This document shows positions 19,360 to 28,529 of a stretch of 60,014 bases of DNA, in pieces (position 1 is the first letter of the stretch; the number at the start of each line of letters is the position of its first letter). The stretch is from assembly GCA_903877135.1 (NCBI GenBank), contig CAIRCN010000051.1, forward strand, positions 1 through 60,014, read 5' to 3'. This DNA is from an uncultured Opitutia bacterium. Lineage in GTDB: Bacteria; Verrucomicrobiota; Verrucomicrobiia; Opitutales; Opitutaceae. The notes under the pieces are model-generated. The model was not told the origin of the DNA and ran no database searches. It was given only the letters and a program-made list of their open reading frames with translations. A program made the translations under genes and the position numbers.

Positions 19360-20150
19360 AACATCGGCTCCCTCCCGGACTCACTTTAGCGCAATTTCTT
19401 GGTGTGGAATTGCTGGGAGGTTAGCCCGGAAATTCCATGAACGCGATTTCATCGGGGCTGATAGATTCCCCCGGGTGAATTCCGCGGATTATATACGAAG
19501 CGCAATCGTATCGTGCGCATGCGCCAGCGCGTCAGGCGCAGGCCGATGAGTCGACGGCTCGACCGAAGCTACCTATTTTTTCGCGGCTCTGGCGCATGTC
19601 GTTATTCTGATCAAGGACATCAGTTGTCGGACTAGAATGATCGACTGCTAGCAGAACTTACGGACCTTTGGGTTTGTTAAAGTCGCCGGTTCCTTCAGAC
19701 CAGTTGACCAATTCGGTGGCCAATCCCTAGCCGCCATCATTCGTCTCCATTGTGACCTCCACGACCTCATTGAGGGGGAGTGGGACTACTGGGCAGTGGC
19801 AGCATAGGCATGTATGGATTAGTATGCCTTAGTATTTTTTCTGAAAGAACCGGCGACACCGCACAACTACGGCACCGCCCCCGGTTTCTTTAGCCCGATT
19901 ATTTCTCGCGCCTGCGGTCGCGAAAGCACGATGCGCTCACGCTCCTAGCTGCATCGGGGCGATTTTGGCGCGCAGCGCCCGACACCGATGCCTGCGCCGC
20001 ATATGCAACGCGCTGTGCGCTCTCGGCGCAGACCCGCAGCAACCGGAATTTGAAAAACCGCCATGTCAGCGCTTCCTTAGCTTCATTGCTTTACCTTGTG
20101 TCTGAGGAAACGGTGGCAATACCGGACCTCTGCGTTCAACTTTGCCCACG
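19360..20150. other. Long intergenic region (about 790 bases)
   Basis: No convincing gene on either strand. It must contain the promoter of the minus-strand chemosensory operon and possibly that of the methyltransferase gene on the plus strand. I see weak dyads only: AGGCAT with ATGCCT followed by a T-run near 19805-19835, and an AAAGAACCGG / CCGGTTTCTTT pair near 19846-19891. Neither is strong enough to call as a terminator. Short frames here have no family resemblance. Confidence 0.5.
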
Positions 20151-20891
20151 ATGAAACCAAGCGACCTCGTTGCGAAAAACAGCGAGTTTTATAATGCTCT
20201 TTGGGCCAAGACATATCTGACGTCTCCGAAGCGCTTCAACACGTGGCAGTTGATTTCCGCCCTACTACCCTCGGCCGCCATGCGATTGGAAGTTGGCCCT
20301 GGCCTGCGACCGCGCCTACCGGTCGGGGGCACGCATTTTCTGGATCTCAGTGCGCCGGCGGTCACGCGGTTGCAAGCCGGCGGAGGGCTGGCTCGGATCG
20401 GCCAACTTACCGAACTCCCCTTTGCTGATGGCAGCTTCGATCTCGTGGTCGCCTGCGATGTGATCGAGCATGTCGAGGACGATTCGCGGGCTTTTGCCGA
20501 ATTGAGCCGAGTGCTGAAAGAAGGCGGCCGCCTGATTTTTTCGGTGCCGTTGCATCCTGCGCGTTGGACTGAATTTGATGCCGTTGTCGGTCACGCGCGC
20601 CGCTATGTCCCCGCCGAATTATTAGGGACGATCACCGAGAATGGATTGGTGGTCGAGAAAAGCGCGGTTTTTGGGATGCAGTCCAACAATCCCCGCCTGT
20701 TGCGATTCGCGGTCAAAGGGCTCACCGAACATCGGTCGGCCGCCATTCGTTGGTATAACTGGCTGTTCCTGCCGGTCGGAATGTTGCTGCAGCAACGGCT
20801 GAAGTTGACGGACGGTTTGATCGACCTGGCCGGCGTGCACGAGGTTCTGTTGGTCTGCCGCCGTCAAAAACTGACCATGACGGCGCTCTGA
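20151..20891 (+). CDS. Class I SAM-dependent methyltransferase
   Basis: A 246-residue methyltransferase of the Methyltransf_11 type. SAM-binding motif I is LEVGPGLRPR, followed by HFLDLS, the LPFADGSFDLVVACDVIEHV core, ELSRVLKEGGRLIFSVP, and a C-terminal hydrophobic segment. The substrate cannot be told; similar proteins act on small molecules, lipids or glycans. A TTG at 20142 is in frame, but the ATG at 20151 is preferred. No strong ribosome site is visible. It converges on sucD, 39 bases away, and stands alone. Confidence 0.85.
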   Translation: MKPSDLVAKNSEFYNALWAKTYLTSPKRFNTWQLISALLPSAAMRLEVGPGLRPRLPVGGTHFLDLSAPAVTRLQAGGGLARIGQLTELPFADGSFDLVVACDVIEHVEDDSRAFAELSRVLKEGGRLIFSVPLHPARWTEFDAVVGHARRYVPAELLGTITENGLVVEKSAVFGMQSNNPRLLRFAVKGLTEHRSAAIRWYNWLFLPVGMLLQQRLKLTDGLIDLAGVHEVLLVCRRQKLTMTAL

Positions 20892-20930
20892 GCAGGCCCA
20901 GTCGTGGCGTTTGCGGTTGCCCGCCTTAAA

Positions 20931-21854
20931 TCACGTCAATGTCACGCTCTTCGCCTTCGCCGCGCGGAGGAGGGCATCGGCCATGTCGCTCGGGGTGACG
21001 GCGACTTCGATGCCACATTCTTTGAAAACGGCGATTTTCGCGGCGGCGGTATCCTCGGCGCCGCCAACGATCGCGCCGGCGTGGCCCATGCGACGGCCGG
21101 CGGGCGCGGTCGCACCGGCGATGAAGCCGGCGACTGGTTTCTTGCAGTTGGCCTTGATCCAGCGCGCGGCTTCGACTTCGGCGTTGCCGCCGATTTCGCC
21201 GATGAGAATGATGCCGTGGGTGTCGGGGTCAGCGGCGAAGAGCTTGATGACGTCGAGGTGCGAAGTGCCGTTGACGGGGTCGCCGCCGATGCCGACGGTC
21301 GTGCTCTGGCCGATGCCCTTGGTGGTGAGTTGGAAGACGGCCTCGTAGGTGAGTGTGCCGGAGCGCGAGACGACGCCGACATGGCCCTGCTTGTTGATGT
21401 AACCGGGGGCGATGCCGATGCGACAGCCACCGTGGGAATCCTGGCCTGCGCCGGGGCTGACCATGCCGGGGCAGTTGGGGCCGACGAGGCGCGTCTTGCG
21501 GCCTTCCATGGCGCGCTTCACGCGGACCATGTCCTTGATCGGAATGCCCTCGGTGATCGCGACTGCGAGGTCGAGGTTGGCATCGACGCATTCGAGAATC
21601 GCGTCGGCGGCGAACGGCGGCGGCACGAAGATCGCGGAAACGGTGGCGCCGGTGGCCTTGGCGGCGTCGGCGACGGAGTTGAAGATCGGGACGCGGTGCG
21701 CGCCGTGTTCGAAGAACTGGCCGCCCTTGCCAGGCGTGACGCCGGCGACGACCTGTGTGCCGTAATCGAGCGAGAGCCGGGTGTGGCGCGCGCCGAATTC
21801 GCCGGTGATGCCTTGGATGAGAATCTTCGTTGCGGGAGTGATGAGAATGGCCAT
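20931..21854 (-). CDS. sucD: Succinyl-CoA ligase (ADP/GDP-forming), alpha subunit
   Basis: A TCA-cycle enzyme converting succinyl-CoA to succinate with NTP formation. The 307-residue subunit carries the CoA-binding Rossmann domain (ILIQGITGEFGARHT, VTPGKGG), AITEGIP, LVGPNCPG, GYINKQGHVGVVSRSGTLTYE, and the phosphohistidine loop GRRMGHAGAI. It lies 48 bases downstream of sucC in the same orientation. The gap holds two copies of GATTTTCGATTT. Full length and ordinary. Confidence 0.97.
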   Translation of the reverse strand: MAILITPATKILIQGITGEFGARHTRLSLDYGTQVVAGVTPGKGGQFFEHGAHRVPIFNSVADAAKATGATVSAIFVPPPFAADAILECVDANLDLAVAITEGIPIKDMVRVKRAMEGRKTRLVGPNCPGMVSPGAGQDSHGGCRIGIAPGYINKQGHVGVVSRSGTLTYEAVFQLTTKGIGQSTTVGIGGDPVNGTSHLDVIKLFAADPDTHGIILIGEIGGNAEVEAARWIKANCKKPVAGFIAGATAPAGRRMGHAGAIVGGAEDTAAAKIAVFKECGIEVAVTPSDMADALLRAAKAKSVTLT

Positions 21855-21902
21855 CGGGATTTTCGATTTGAGATTTTGGATTTTCGATTTCGCTCCGACC
21901 GC

Positions 21903-23084
21903 TTAGGCGACGAGCTTCACAATTTTCTGGGCGGCGTCGGCCATGGTGTCACCGGAGACGAGCTTGAGTCCGGATGCGGCGAGGGTGGCTTTGCCGGAGG
22001 TGACGTTGTTGCCCTCGAGGCGGACGACGAGCGGGAGCTTGAGGCCGACTTCCTTGACGGCCTCGACGATGCCTTGGGCAATCACGTTACAGTCCATGAT
22101 GCCGCCGAAGATGTTCACGAGGATGCCCTTCACGTTGGCGTCGCCAAGGATGATCTTGAACGCGGCCACGACCTGCTCCTTCGTCGCGCCGCCGCCGACG
22201 TCGAGGAAGTTGGCGGGCGTGCCACCGAAGTGCTTGATGATGTCCATCGTGCTCATCGCGAGGCCGGCGCCGTTGACGAGGCAGGCGATGTTGCCGTCGA
22301 GCGCGATGTAGTTCAGCGAGTGCTTGGAGGCCTCGATTTCCTTGGAGTCTTCCTCGTTGAGATCGCGGAGGGAGACGATTTCGGGGTGGCGGAAGAGGGC
22401 GTTGTCGTCGAAGGAGACTTTGGCGTCGAGGGCGAGGACTTCGCCGGTGGGCGTGGTGATGAGCGGGTTGACCTCCACCATGGCGGCGTCGGTTTCCCAG
22501 AAGCAGGTGTAGAGATTGCGGATGAGTTTGGCGGCGTTCTTAGCCTCGGTGCCGGCGAGACCGAGCTTGAAGATGAGTTCGCGCACTTGGAAATCGGCGA
22601 GGCCGTAGGCGGGGTCGACGAACACCTTGGTGATTTTCTCGGGCGTCTCGTGTGCGACTTTTTCAATTTCAACGCCGCCCTCGGTCGAGGCGACGATCAC
22701 GGGACGCGATGTCGTGCGGTCGAGGAGGATGGCGAGGTAGTATTCCTTTTTGATGTCGCTCGCGACAGTGAAGTAAACCGTCTGGACCTTGCGGCCGGCG
22801 GGGCCGGTCTGGAGTGTGACGAGGGTGTTGCCGAGCATCTTGCCGGCGATTTCACGGGCGTCGGCCTTGGTCTTGCAGAATTTCACGCCGCCCTTGTAGC
22901 CGTCGGTGAAGGTGCCCTTGCCGCGGCCGCCAGCGTGGATCTGGGATTTTACCATGGTCGGGCCGTCCGGGAGGTCGGAGAGCGCGTTGATAAAATCCTC
23001 GGGAGTCTTGGCGGGGGCGCCCTTAGGCACCGGAACGCCGAATTTCTCGAAGAGAGCCTTGGCCTGATACTCGTGGATATTCAT
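21903..23084 (-). CDS. sucC: Succinyl-CoA ligase, beta subunit
   Basis: The nucleotide-binding (ATP-grasp) partner of SucD. The 393-residue protein begins [20 protein letters not shown], the standard family start; the open frame continues 24 codons upstream without homology. Family blocks: [14 protein letters not shown], the EVNPLITTP metal-binding segment, [34 protein letters not shown] and [12 protein letters not shown]. It is the first gene of the sucCD pair. A terminator-like hairpin lies 52 bases upstream of its start on the same strand. Confidence 0.97.
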   Translation of the reverse strand: MNIHEYQAKALFEKFGVPVPKGAPAKTPEDFINALSDLPDGPTMVKSQIHAGGRGKGTFTDGYKGGVKFCKTKADAREIAGKMLGNTLVTLQTGPAGRKVQTVYFTVASDIKKEYYLAILLDRTTSRPVIVASTEGGVEIEKVAHETPEKITKVFVDPAYGLADFQVRELIFKLGLAGTEAKNAAKLIRNLYTCFWETDAAMVEVNPLITTPTGEVLALDAKVSFDDNALFRHPEIVSLRDLNEEDSKEIEASKHSLNYIALDGNIACLVNGAGLAMSTMDIIKHFGGTPANFLDVGGGATKEQVVAAFKIILGDANVKGILVNIFGGIMDCNVIAQGIVEAVKEVGLKLPLVVRLEGNNVTSGKATLAASGLKLVSGDTMADAAQKIVKLVA

Positions 23085-23135
23085 AGAAAAGAGGAAAGGC
23101 AGGCAGTAAGTCAGAACCTGGTGGCCGGACGCACG

Positions 23136-23168
23136 AAAAAAAACAGGCCGGAACACGAAGTTCCGGCC
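23136..23168 (-). terminator. Intrinsic terminator-like hairpin in the sucC leader
   Basis: Read on the minus strand, a perfect 9-bp stem GGCCGGAAC / GTTCCGGCC (positions 23146-23154 and 23160-23168) with a 5-base loop is followed, after TG, by eight T (23136-23143). On the plus strand it would have no T-run. It can stop transcripts arriving from the right (past the end of the hybrid kinase gene, antisense to the CII-like gene), or act as an attenuator in the sucC 5' leader. Confidence 0.75.
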
Positions 23169-23316
23169 CTGATTTCGGCGGGGAAGTTCCGCTAATGGCG
23201 CGTGGGCTCAGGGTTCCCGCTTTTCCATGGTGTTTTTGAGGGCCGGCACCAAGGAGGGGTTTGCAACCGCGCACCCGGCTTGCCAAGCGGCGTGGCCTCC
23301 GCACGCTGAAGGCACC

Positions 23317-23778
23317 ATGGATTCGCACGAGGTCATGAGGGAGGTGTTGAAGAAAACGAGCGCCAAGCTGATTGCCGCCGAAATGGGGCTGTCGCTTTCC
23401 TTGATCTACAAATGGGCGGAGCCGCCTGTGGACGAGAGCGGCAGCGGGGCGGGCAGTCCGCTCGACCGTGTGGGCGAGCTCATCCGGATCACGGGCGAGG
23501 TGCGCGTGGCGCAGTGGGTGTGCGAACAGGCGGGTGGTTTTTTCATCCGCAACCCGAAAAACCTCCCGCGTTCGCAGGCGCTCATCCCGGTCACAAATGA
23601 CATCGTGCACGAGTTTGCCGACATGCTGGCCACGATCGCGACGTCGTCGGCCGACAGCGTCATCACCAAGGACGAGGCGAAAAATATCCGGGCGCGGTGG
23701 GAGGAACTGAAAACCGTGACCGAGGGATTTGTCGCCGCGTGCGAGGGTGGAAATTTCGGGACTGTCAGCCGTGGGTGA
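23317..23778 (+). CDS. Putative CII-like DNA-binding regulator
   Basis: A 153-residue protein resembling phage CII/CP76-type regulators: an N-terminal helical DNA-binding segment (DSHEVMREVLKKTSAKLIAAEMGLSLSLIYKWAE), a middle part with DRVGELIRITGEVRVAQWVCEQAGGFF, and a C-terminal helix pair (about 115-145). The chosen ATG at 23317 has GAAGG four bases upstream; an earlier in-frame ATG at 23227 would add 30 unlike residues. It sits alone, convergent with the hybrid kinase. No phage structural gene is adjacent, so it is probably a domesticated host regulator. The function is inferred. Confidence 0.7.
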   Translation: MDSHEVMREVLKKTSAKLIAAEMGLSLSLIYKWAEPPVDESGSGAGSPLDRVGELIRITGEVRVAQWVCEQAGGFFIRNPKNLPRSQALIPVTNDIVHEFADMLATIATSSADSVITKDEAKNIRARWEELKTVTEGFVAACEGGNFGTVSRG

Positions 23779-23793
23779 TGCCGTCCCGGCCGG

Positions 23794-26469
23794 CTATCCG
23801 ACCACGGTCTTGATCACCTTGCCCAGATCGGACTCGCGGTAGGGTTTGGTGAGATAACCAAGAAATCCCAATTCGTCGAAACGGCGCACCGTGTCGTCGT
23901 CGTCGTAGCCACTGGAAACGACGGCGCGGACATCGGGATCGAGTTGGCGCAGGATCTTGAAGCATTCTTCGCCGCCCATGCCGCCGATCACCGTGATATC
24001 TAGGAAGACGACATCGTAGGGCCGGCCGATGTTGAGGTAGCGCTTGTAGAACCGGATGGCTTCGTCGCCGTCTTTCGCAAGGTCGAACGAATAGCCGAGG
24101 TTCTTGAGCATTGTTGCCGTGAGCGTGGAAATCTTCGGATCGTCGTCCATGAGAAGCACGCGACCGGTGAAATTGCGCAGCGCCATGGTGCGGCGGGCCT
24201 TGACCTCGACAGGCTTGTCGGCCTTGGGCAGCAAAACTGTGAATGTTGTGCCGACACCGACAGTCGAATCAACGCCGATCACGCCGCTATGCTTGCGCAC
24301 AAGGGAGAGCACGGTGGCCAATCCGAGGCCAGTGCCGTGTTTCTTCGTGGTGAAGAAGGCGTCGAAGATTTTTTCGAGATGCTCAGGTTTGATGCCGCTG
24401 CCGTTATCGGCGACCTCGATTTGCACGTAATCACCGGCGGGGAGTGGGGGCACCTCGTCGGCGCCCAGGGTAGTGTTGGCGGCGCGCAGGTGCACCACGG
24501 GCCGGTGCGGTTCGGGCGGCATGGCCTGGAGGGCGTTGACAATGAGGTTTTGGAAAACCTGCAATATCTGGGAGCGCTCGACGTTGACCGGATCAATACA
24601 GTCGGGAACCTCCACCGTGACCGTGGCGGTGGAGGCGGCGGCGGCAATTTGCTTCGCGTCGTTGAGAATTGCTTTGACGGCGCAAGGCACGCGGACACCG
24701 GTGCCGCCCTTGGCGAAGGCGAGGAGTTGCTTAGTCAGGCCTTTGGCTGTGTCGCAAGCCGTCTCGGCGTCGACCAGCATGGGATTCTCGCCGTTGGCGC
24801 GCGCCAGCGACACGGAGCCGAGGATGGTGGTGAGGAGGTTGTTGAAATCGTGAGCGATGCCGCCGGCGAGCAGGCCCAGCGACTCGAAGCGGCTGGCTTT
24901 GACGAGTTCCTCAGGCGTGAGGCTCATTTCCTCGGGATCACGGAAGATGATAACGACGCCGGACGGCCTGCTGGCGGCATCGTAGGCGGCGCGGGCGGTC
25001 CACACGATCGGGCGCGGCGCGGCACCTTCGGCCGCTGGAGCGAGGGCGTCGTCGCTGATGAGCGGCAGCGGCTGGTTCGTAGTGAGGGCGCGCTCGCAGG
25101 GATCGTCGCTGATGCGGCCACTCAAGCGGTTGACCAGACGAAATACATCGCTGACGGGCAGGCCTGGCACGGTTTCACGCGTGAGCTTAAGGATGCGCGC
25201 TGCGGCGGGATTGACCGAGAGGAGTTTCCCGTGCGGATCGACCAAGAGCACGCCTTCGGAGACGGCGGCAAACATTTCGGCTGCAAGCGCGGCGGGCAGG
25301 CCCGGATCGGCCGTGGTCGTAACCGTGCCGCCGGGCATCGTTGGAAGCGCGCAGATGAAGCCAGTCACCCGTGCGAGGTCGCGCCGGCGGGTGAGGGTGC
25401 GATTGGCGCCGAACAGGGCCGGGATGATGCGACCCTCCTTGCCATGGAATGAGTGGACTTCGACGAAGGTGGACTGTCCGGGCGCGCGTGCCAGCAGCCA
25501 GGTTTGCGCGCCATCGCGGGCCTCGCCCGGCGGAAGCACCTCCGTGAAGGCGCCGAGCACATCGGGCAGCTCTTCGCTGCCGTAGCCAAGAATTTCCTTC
25601 CACGTCGGCGAGATCCAGAATTTGTGGCCGCTGAAATCGAGATCAAAGGCGCCGAGCGGGCCCGGCGCGCTGAGCAACTGCATCCGCTCATCGTTGGCGA
25701 GGCTCGCCTCCTCGATTTCCTTTCTCTCGGTGATGTCTAGGTGCAAGCCAACGATACGCTCGAGTTCGCCCCCGGCGTTGAGCACCTGCACGCCGAGGCA
25801 CTGGATCCACACCCAGTGGCCGAGCCGGTGTTTCATGCGAAATTCCACGCTGAACGGACGCGCGCCGATGGTGAGCTTGCGGCCCACCTGGTCGGGCGCC
25901 GCAGCAGAGTCGTCGGGGTGGATCAGCTGGCGCCACATGTCGAGCGTGTCGGGCAGCTCAGCGTCGACGTAGCCGAGGATTTTTTTCCACGCCGGGGAAT
26001 AGACCGCGCGGCCGGTCTTCAGATTGAGGTCGAAAAACCCGGCCGCCCCTTTTTCTGCTAGCAGGGCGAAGTTGGCGCCAGCAGCCGCCGAAGGAAGCAG
26101 AGGTGGCGGGGGTGGCTGCACGGTCGCGAGATAAGTGCCCGCGGGGAGACGCTCGAGGTGCACGAGCACGTCGCGCGGCGCGCCTTCGCGTGGCTGGGCG
26201 CTCAGGGCTGCGGTGCGATCAAGCGCGATGCCGAGCAAGCTCTCCCACTGGGCCTCCAGCCAGTCAGGCGCGTCGGAAACGACGTCGAAACAGAACAGTT
26301 TGGAAAATGCCGTGCCGACGATTTCGGACTCACCCATGTGCCACAACGCGAGGGCAGCCACACTAGCGGTTGTGACACACCCGGTGTCGTCGAGCATGAG
26401 CACGGCTGCGAGCTCGGCAGTGGCGGAGCGCGGCGGGGGGGAAGAGGAGTTTGACGAGGCTTCGTTCAA
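23794..26469 (-). CDS. Soluble hybrid sensor histidine kinase (PAS-HisKA-HATPase-REC)
   Basis: 891 residues with no membrane segment. After an N-terminal PAS-like part (1-120) come PAS domains at about 135-245 (ending in GLHLDITERKE), 255-370 and 385-515. They are followed by a HisKA box, LLAGGIAHDFNNLLTTILG, of the HisKA-4/NtrB-like kind. The HATPase has NLIVNALQAMP, VADNGSGI and GTGLGLATV, and a C-terminal receiver (about 770-888) has LLMDDDPK, the phospho-Asp in VVFLDITVIGG and the Lys in GYLTKPY. Its start overlaps the hemH stop by 4 bases (ATGA), suggesting co-translation with ferrochelatase. The PAS ligands and target are unknown. Confidence 0.92.
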   Translation of the reverse strand: MNEASSNSSSPPPRSATAELAAVLMLDDTGCVTTASVAALALWHMGESEIVGTAFSKLFCFDVVSDAPDWLEAQWESLLGIALDRTAALSAQPREGAPRDVLVHLERLPAGTYLATVQPPPPPLLPSAAAGANFALLAEKGAAGFFDLNLKTGRAVYSPAWKKILGYVDAELPDTLDMWRQLIHPDDSAAAPDQVGRKLTIGARPFSVEFRMKHRLGHWVWIQCLGVQVLNAGGELERIVGLHLDITERKEIEEASLANDERMQLLSAPGPLGAFDLDFSGHKFWISPTWKEILGYGSEELPDVLGAFTEVLPPGEARDGAQTWLLARAPGQSTFVEVHSFHGKEGRIIPALFGANRTLTRRRDLARVTGFICALPTMPGGTVTTTADPGLPAALAAEMFAAVSEGVLLVDPHGKLLSVNPAAARILKLTRETVPGLPVSDVFRLVNRLSGRISDDPCERALTTNQPLPLISDDALAPAAEGAAPRPIVWTARAAYDAASRPSGVVIIFRDPEEMSLTPEELVKASRFESLGLLAGGIAHDFNNLLTTILGSVSLARANGENPMLVDAETACDTAKGLTKQLLAFAKGGTGVRVPCAVKAILNDAKQIAAAASTATVTVEVPDCIDPVNVERSQILQVFQNLIVNALQAMPPEPHRPVVHLRAANTTLGADEVPPLPAGDYVQIEVADNGSGIKPEHLEKIFDAFFTTKKHGTGLGLATVLSLVRKHSGVIGVDSTVGVGTTFTVLLPKADKPVEVKARRTMALRNFTGRVLLMDDDPKISTLTATMLKNLGYSFDLAKDGDEAIRFYKRYLNIGRPYDVVFLDITVIGGMGGEECFKILRQLDPDVRAVVSSGYDDDDTVRRFDELGFLGYLTKPYRESDLGKVIKTVVG

Positions 26470-27503
26470 CTGGGGGCATTCGTTAGCCAGCTTCGCGCGC
26501 GGTTGGCGAGAAAATCAATGTAGGGCGGCTGGTCATTCAGGCAGGGGATTTGCAGAAAAGTTTCCCCGCCTGCCGCAAGGAACGTCCTTTTCCCCTCGCC
26601 ACGAATCTCCTCAAGCGTCTCCAGGCAGTCGGCGACGAAGGCCGGGCAGAGGACCAGCAAGCGACGTTTGCCCTCGCGCGGCAGGCGCACCAGTTCGTGG
26701 TCGGTGAACGGCGTGAGCCAGGGCTCGCCTGCGAGCCGGGACTGAAAGGAGACGGAGTATTGGTCGGCGGAAAGACCGGCGCGGGCGACCAGTGCGCGGG
26801 TGGTAGCGAGAATCTGCGCCTTGTAACAGGTGGCGTGCAACGGCGAGGCGGTGGCGCAGCAGTCGGCGACCAAGGTGCAGTGGGCGTGCGACGAATCGGC
26901 CCGGCGCAGGTGTCGCTCCGGGATGCCGTGGTAGCTGAAGAGCACATGGTCGTGCGGCTGGGCGAGGAACGGCGCGGTGACGGCGTAAAGCGCCGCGATG
27001 TAGTCGGCGTCCTGGAAAAACGGTTGCACGCAGGTCATGCGCAGCGCCGGCGCCAGGCGCGCGGCTTCCTCGTAAACTTTCGCCACCACGGTTTCCCACG
27101 AGGACATCGCGTAATGCGGGTATTGCGGAAAGAGCAGCACCTCGCTGACGCCATCCGCCACGAGTTGCCCGAGGACAGAGGCGATGGACGGATTGCCGTA
27201 GCGCATCGCGAGGTAAACCGGCGTGGCGGGGCCGAGGGCGGCGGCGAGCTTGTCCCGCACGCTCCGCGAGGTAAGGACGAGCGGGGAGCCGCCCGGCTGC
27301 CAAATCTGCGCGTAGGCATGGGCGGACTTCGGCGCACGAAAGGTTGTGATAAGGCCGTTGACGAGCAGCCACGCCGCCCAGCGCGGCTTGAGGTCGATCA
27401 CGCGTTCGTCGCCGAGGAACTCGCGCAGGTAACGCCGGACATCGGCGACCGACGTGGAGTCGGGCGAGCCGAGATTGACGAGGAGGACGGCGCGTTTGGG
27501 CAT
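26466..27503 (-). CDS. hemH: Ferrochelatase
   Basis: The last step of protoheme synthesis, inserting Fe2+ into protoporphyrin IX. The 345-residue protein has VLLVNLGSPDS at the start, GGSPL, the LLFPQYPHYAMSSWETV stretch, LFSYHGIPERH with the catalytic His, CHATCYK-like HATCYKAQILATTRAL, SFQSRLAGEPWLTP, and LVLCPAFVADCLETLEEI with the metal-site Glu. It is upstream of, and overlaps by 4 bases, a soluble hybrid kinase. The upstream 380 bases contain only a repeat element and presumably the promoter. Confidence 0.95.
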   Translation of the reverse strand: MPKRAVLLVNLGSPDSTSVADVRRYLREFLGDERVIDLKPRWAAWLLVNGLITTFRAPKSAHAYAQIWQPGGSPLVLTSRSVRDKLAAALGPATPVYLAMRYGNPSIASVLGQLVADGVSEVLLFPQYPHYAMSSWETVVAKVYEEAARLAPALRMTCVQPFFQDADYIAALYAVTAPFLAQPHDHVLFSYHGIPERHLRRADSSHAHCTLVADCCATASPLHATCYKAQILATTRALVARAGLSADQYSVSFQSRLAGEPWLTPFTDHELVRLPREGKRRLLVLCPAFVADCLETLEEIRGEGKRTFLAAGGETFLQIPCLNDQPPYIDFLANRARSWLTNAPS

Positions 27504-27885
27504 GCTGCCGGAATTCGGAAGAATTTCCCGGCGAAGTCAAACGGGGCCAACGCATTCGTCCCCGCCCACGGGGCGCGCTGCGCGCTCCTGCTAACCAATT
27601 CATGCCGTTTGTCATTGCGAGCCCGGGCCGCCGGGCGCGGCAATCCCGCGGGAATTTCTGATGGATGGCTGCGTCGCTTCGCTCCTCGCCATGACCGGGG
27701 GAAAAGTTCATGGCCCGTTTCACGCAAGTCGCTTTGGGCTTGGTTGGGTTCTCGCAATGACAAAGTCAAGAAGCTGCCGGCCGAAGGAATTAGGCACAAG
27801 GGAGTTGGTGGCAATTTTCACGCTCCGATGAAAAAATCCTGCAATCGGTGGCCCAATTAGCCGTAATACATGTTTGGTGAAAGTT
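27504..27885. other. Intergenic region between hemH and the pilin-like gene
   Basis: A divergent intergenic region that must hold the hemH promoter on the minus strand and that of the pilin-like gene on the plus strand. No gene is seen. Its middle is taken up by a palindromic repeat element annotated separately. Confidence 0.5.
27611..27761. repeat. REP/MITE-like palindromic repeat (GTCATTGCGAG type)
   Basis: The sequence starts GTCATTGCGAG at 27611 and ends CTCGCCATGAC at 27695, its near-perfect reverse complement. A further CTCGCAATGAC lies at 27751-27761. The interior includes GGCAATCC and GCTGCGTCGCTTCGCTCCTC. This composition is typical of a dispersed intergenic palindromic element found in many bacterial genomes; no copy elsewhere in this window was noticed. 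Confidence 0.7.
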
Positions 27886-28383
27886 ATGTTTCTACGCTCT
27901 GCTCCAAACTATGCAGTGGGATCGCTGCGTGAGCGTCCGATCCCGCGCCGCCACGGTTATACGCTGGTCGAAATCATGGTCGTGGTCGTGATCATCGGTT
28001 TGCTGGCGGCCATTGCGATTCCCGCCTTCAAGCGGGTCCAGGAACGCTCGGCGGCTTCACGGATTGCCAACGACCTGCGCCAGTATGCCGAGGCCATTCA
28101 GCGCTACAATCTGGAGAACGGCCAATGGCCGCCCAGTGGTGCTGTGGGGACGATCCCCGTCGGATTGGAGAGCTACTTGCCCGCTGGCTTCACCAACCCC
28201 TCTCCGATTGGCGGACAGTATTCGTGGTCCGGGTTGCCCACACTCGCGATTCGCCTGACCGGCGCCACGCCCAACCCGGCGGTTATGACACGGGTCGATG
28301 CCATACTGGACGATGGAAACCTGTCGATGGGCGACTTTCAGCAGATGATGACGCCGGGCAGCTACCACCTGCTGCTGCATTAG
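27886..28383 (+). CDS. Type IV pilin-like / pseudopilin protein
   Basis: A 165-residue protein with a class III signal: a 23-residue basic leader ending in RRHG, then YTLVEIMVVVVIIGLLAAIA, the N-methylated hydrophobic helix with Glu at +5. After prepilin peptidase cleavage it would be a minor pilin or type II secretion pseudopilin. The C-terminal half is a small globular domain (NDLRQYAEAIQRYNLENGQWP). The mature first residue is Tyr rather than the usual Phe or Met. The ATG at 27886 is preferred over TTG at 27874 or GTG at 27877. No other pilus gene is close. Confidence 0.87.
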   Translation: MFLRSAPNYAVGSLRERPIPRRHGYTLVEIMVVVVIIGLLAAIAIPAFKRVQERSAASRIANDLRQYAEAIQRYNLENGQWPPSGAVGTIPVGLESYLPAGFTNPSPIGGQYSWSGLPTLAIRLTGATPNPAVMTRVDAILDDGNLSMGDFQQMMTPGSYHLLLH

Positions 28384-28529
28384 CCCGGCTGCCGTGTGCC
28401 GTGAGCTTCCGTCTGCCTTAGAGACAGGACGGATCGGGGCGGGGGAGTGGATACGCAGAGCATTGACCGTTACGAAAAAATTGCTACATCGTGCCGGTCG
28501 TCAGTAACTCCCAACCCCAACAGAATTCC

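Noticed and set aside
19295-19549. An 84-codon plus-strand frame upstream of the chemosensory operon
   Set aside because: It overlaps the HTH gene start antisense and has no recognisable domain or ribosome site.
19846-19891. AAAGAACCGG / CCGGTTTCTTT dyad as a terminator
   Set aside because: A bulge in the stem, a loop of about 25 bases and no T-run; too weak to call.
21855-21902. Repeated GATTTTCGATTT between sucD and sucC as an operator
   Set aside because: Only two simple AT-rich copies inside a 48-base intercistronic gap; more likely a simple sequence repeat.
20904-23195. A 763-codon plus-strand open frame opposite sucC-sucD
   Set aside because: Antisense to two textbook enzymes, low-complexity shadow composition, no motif.
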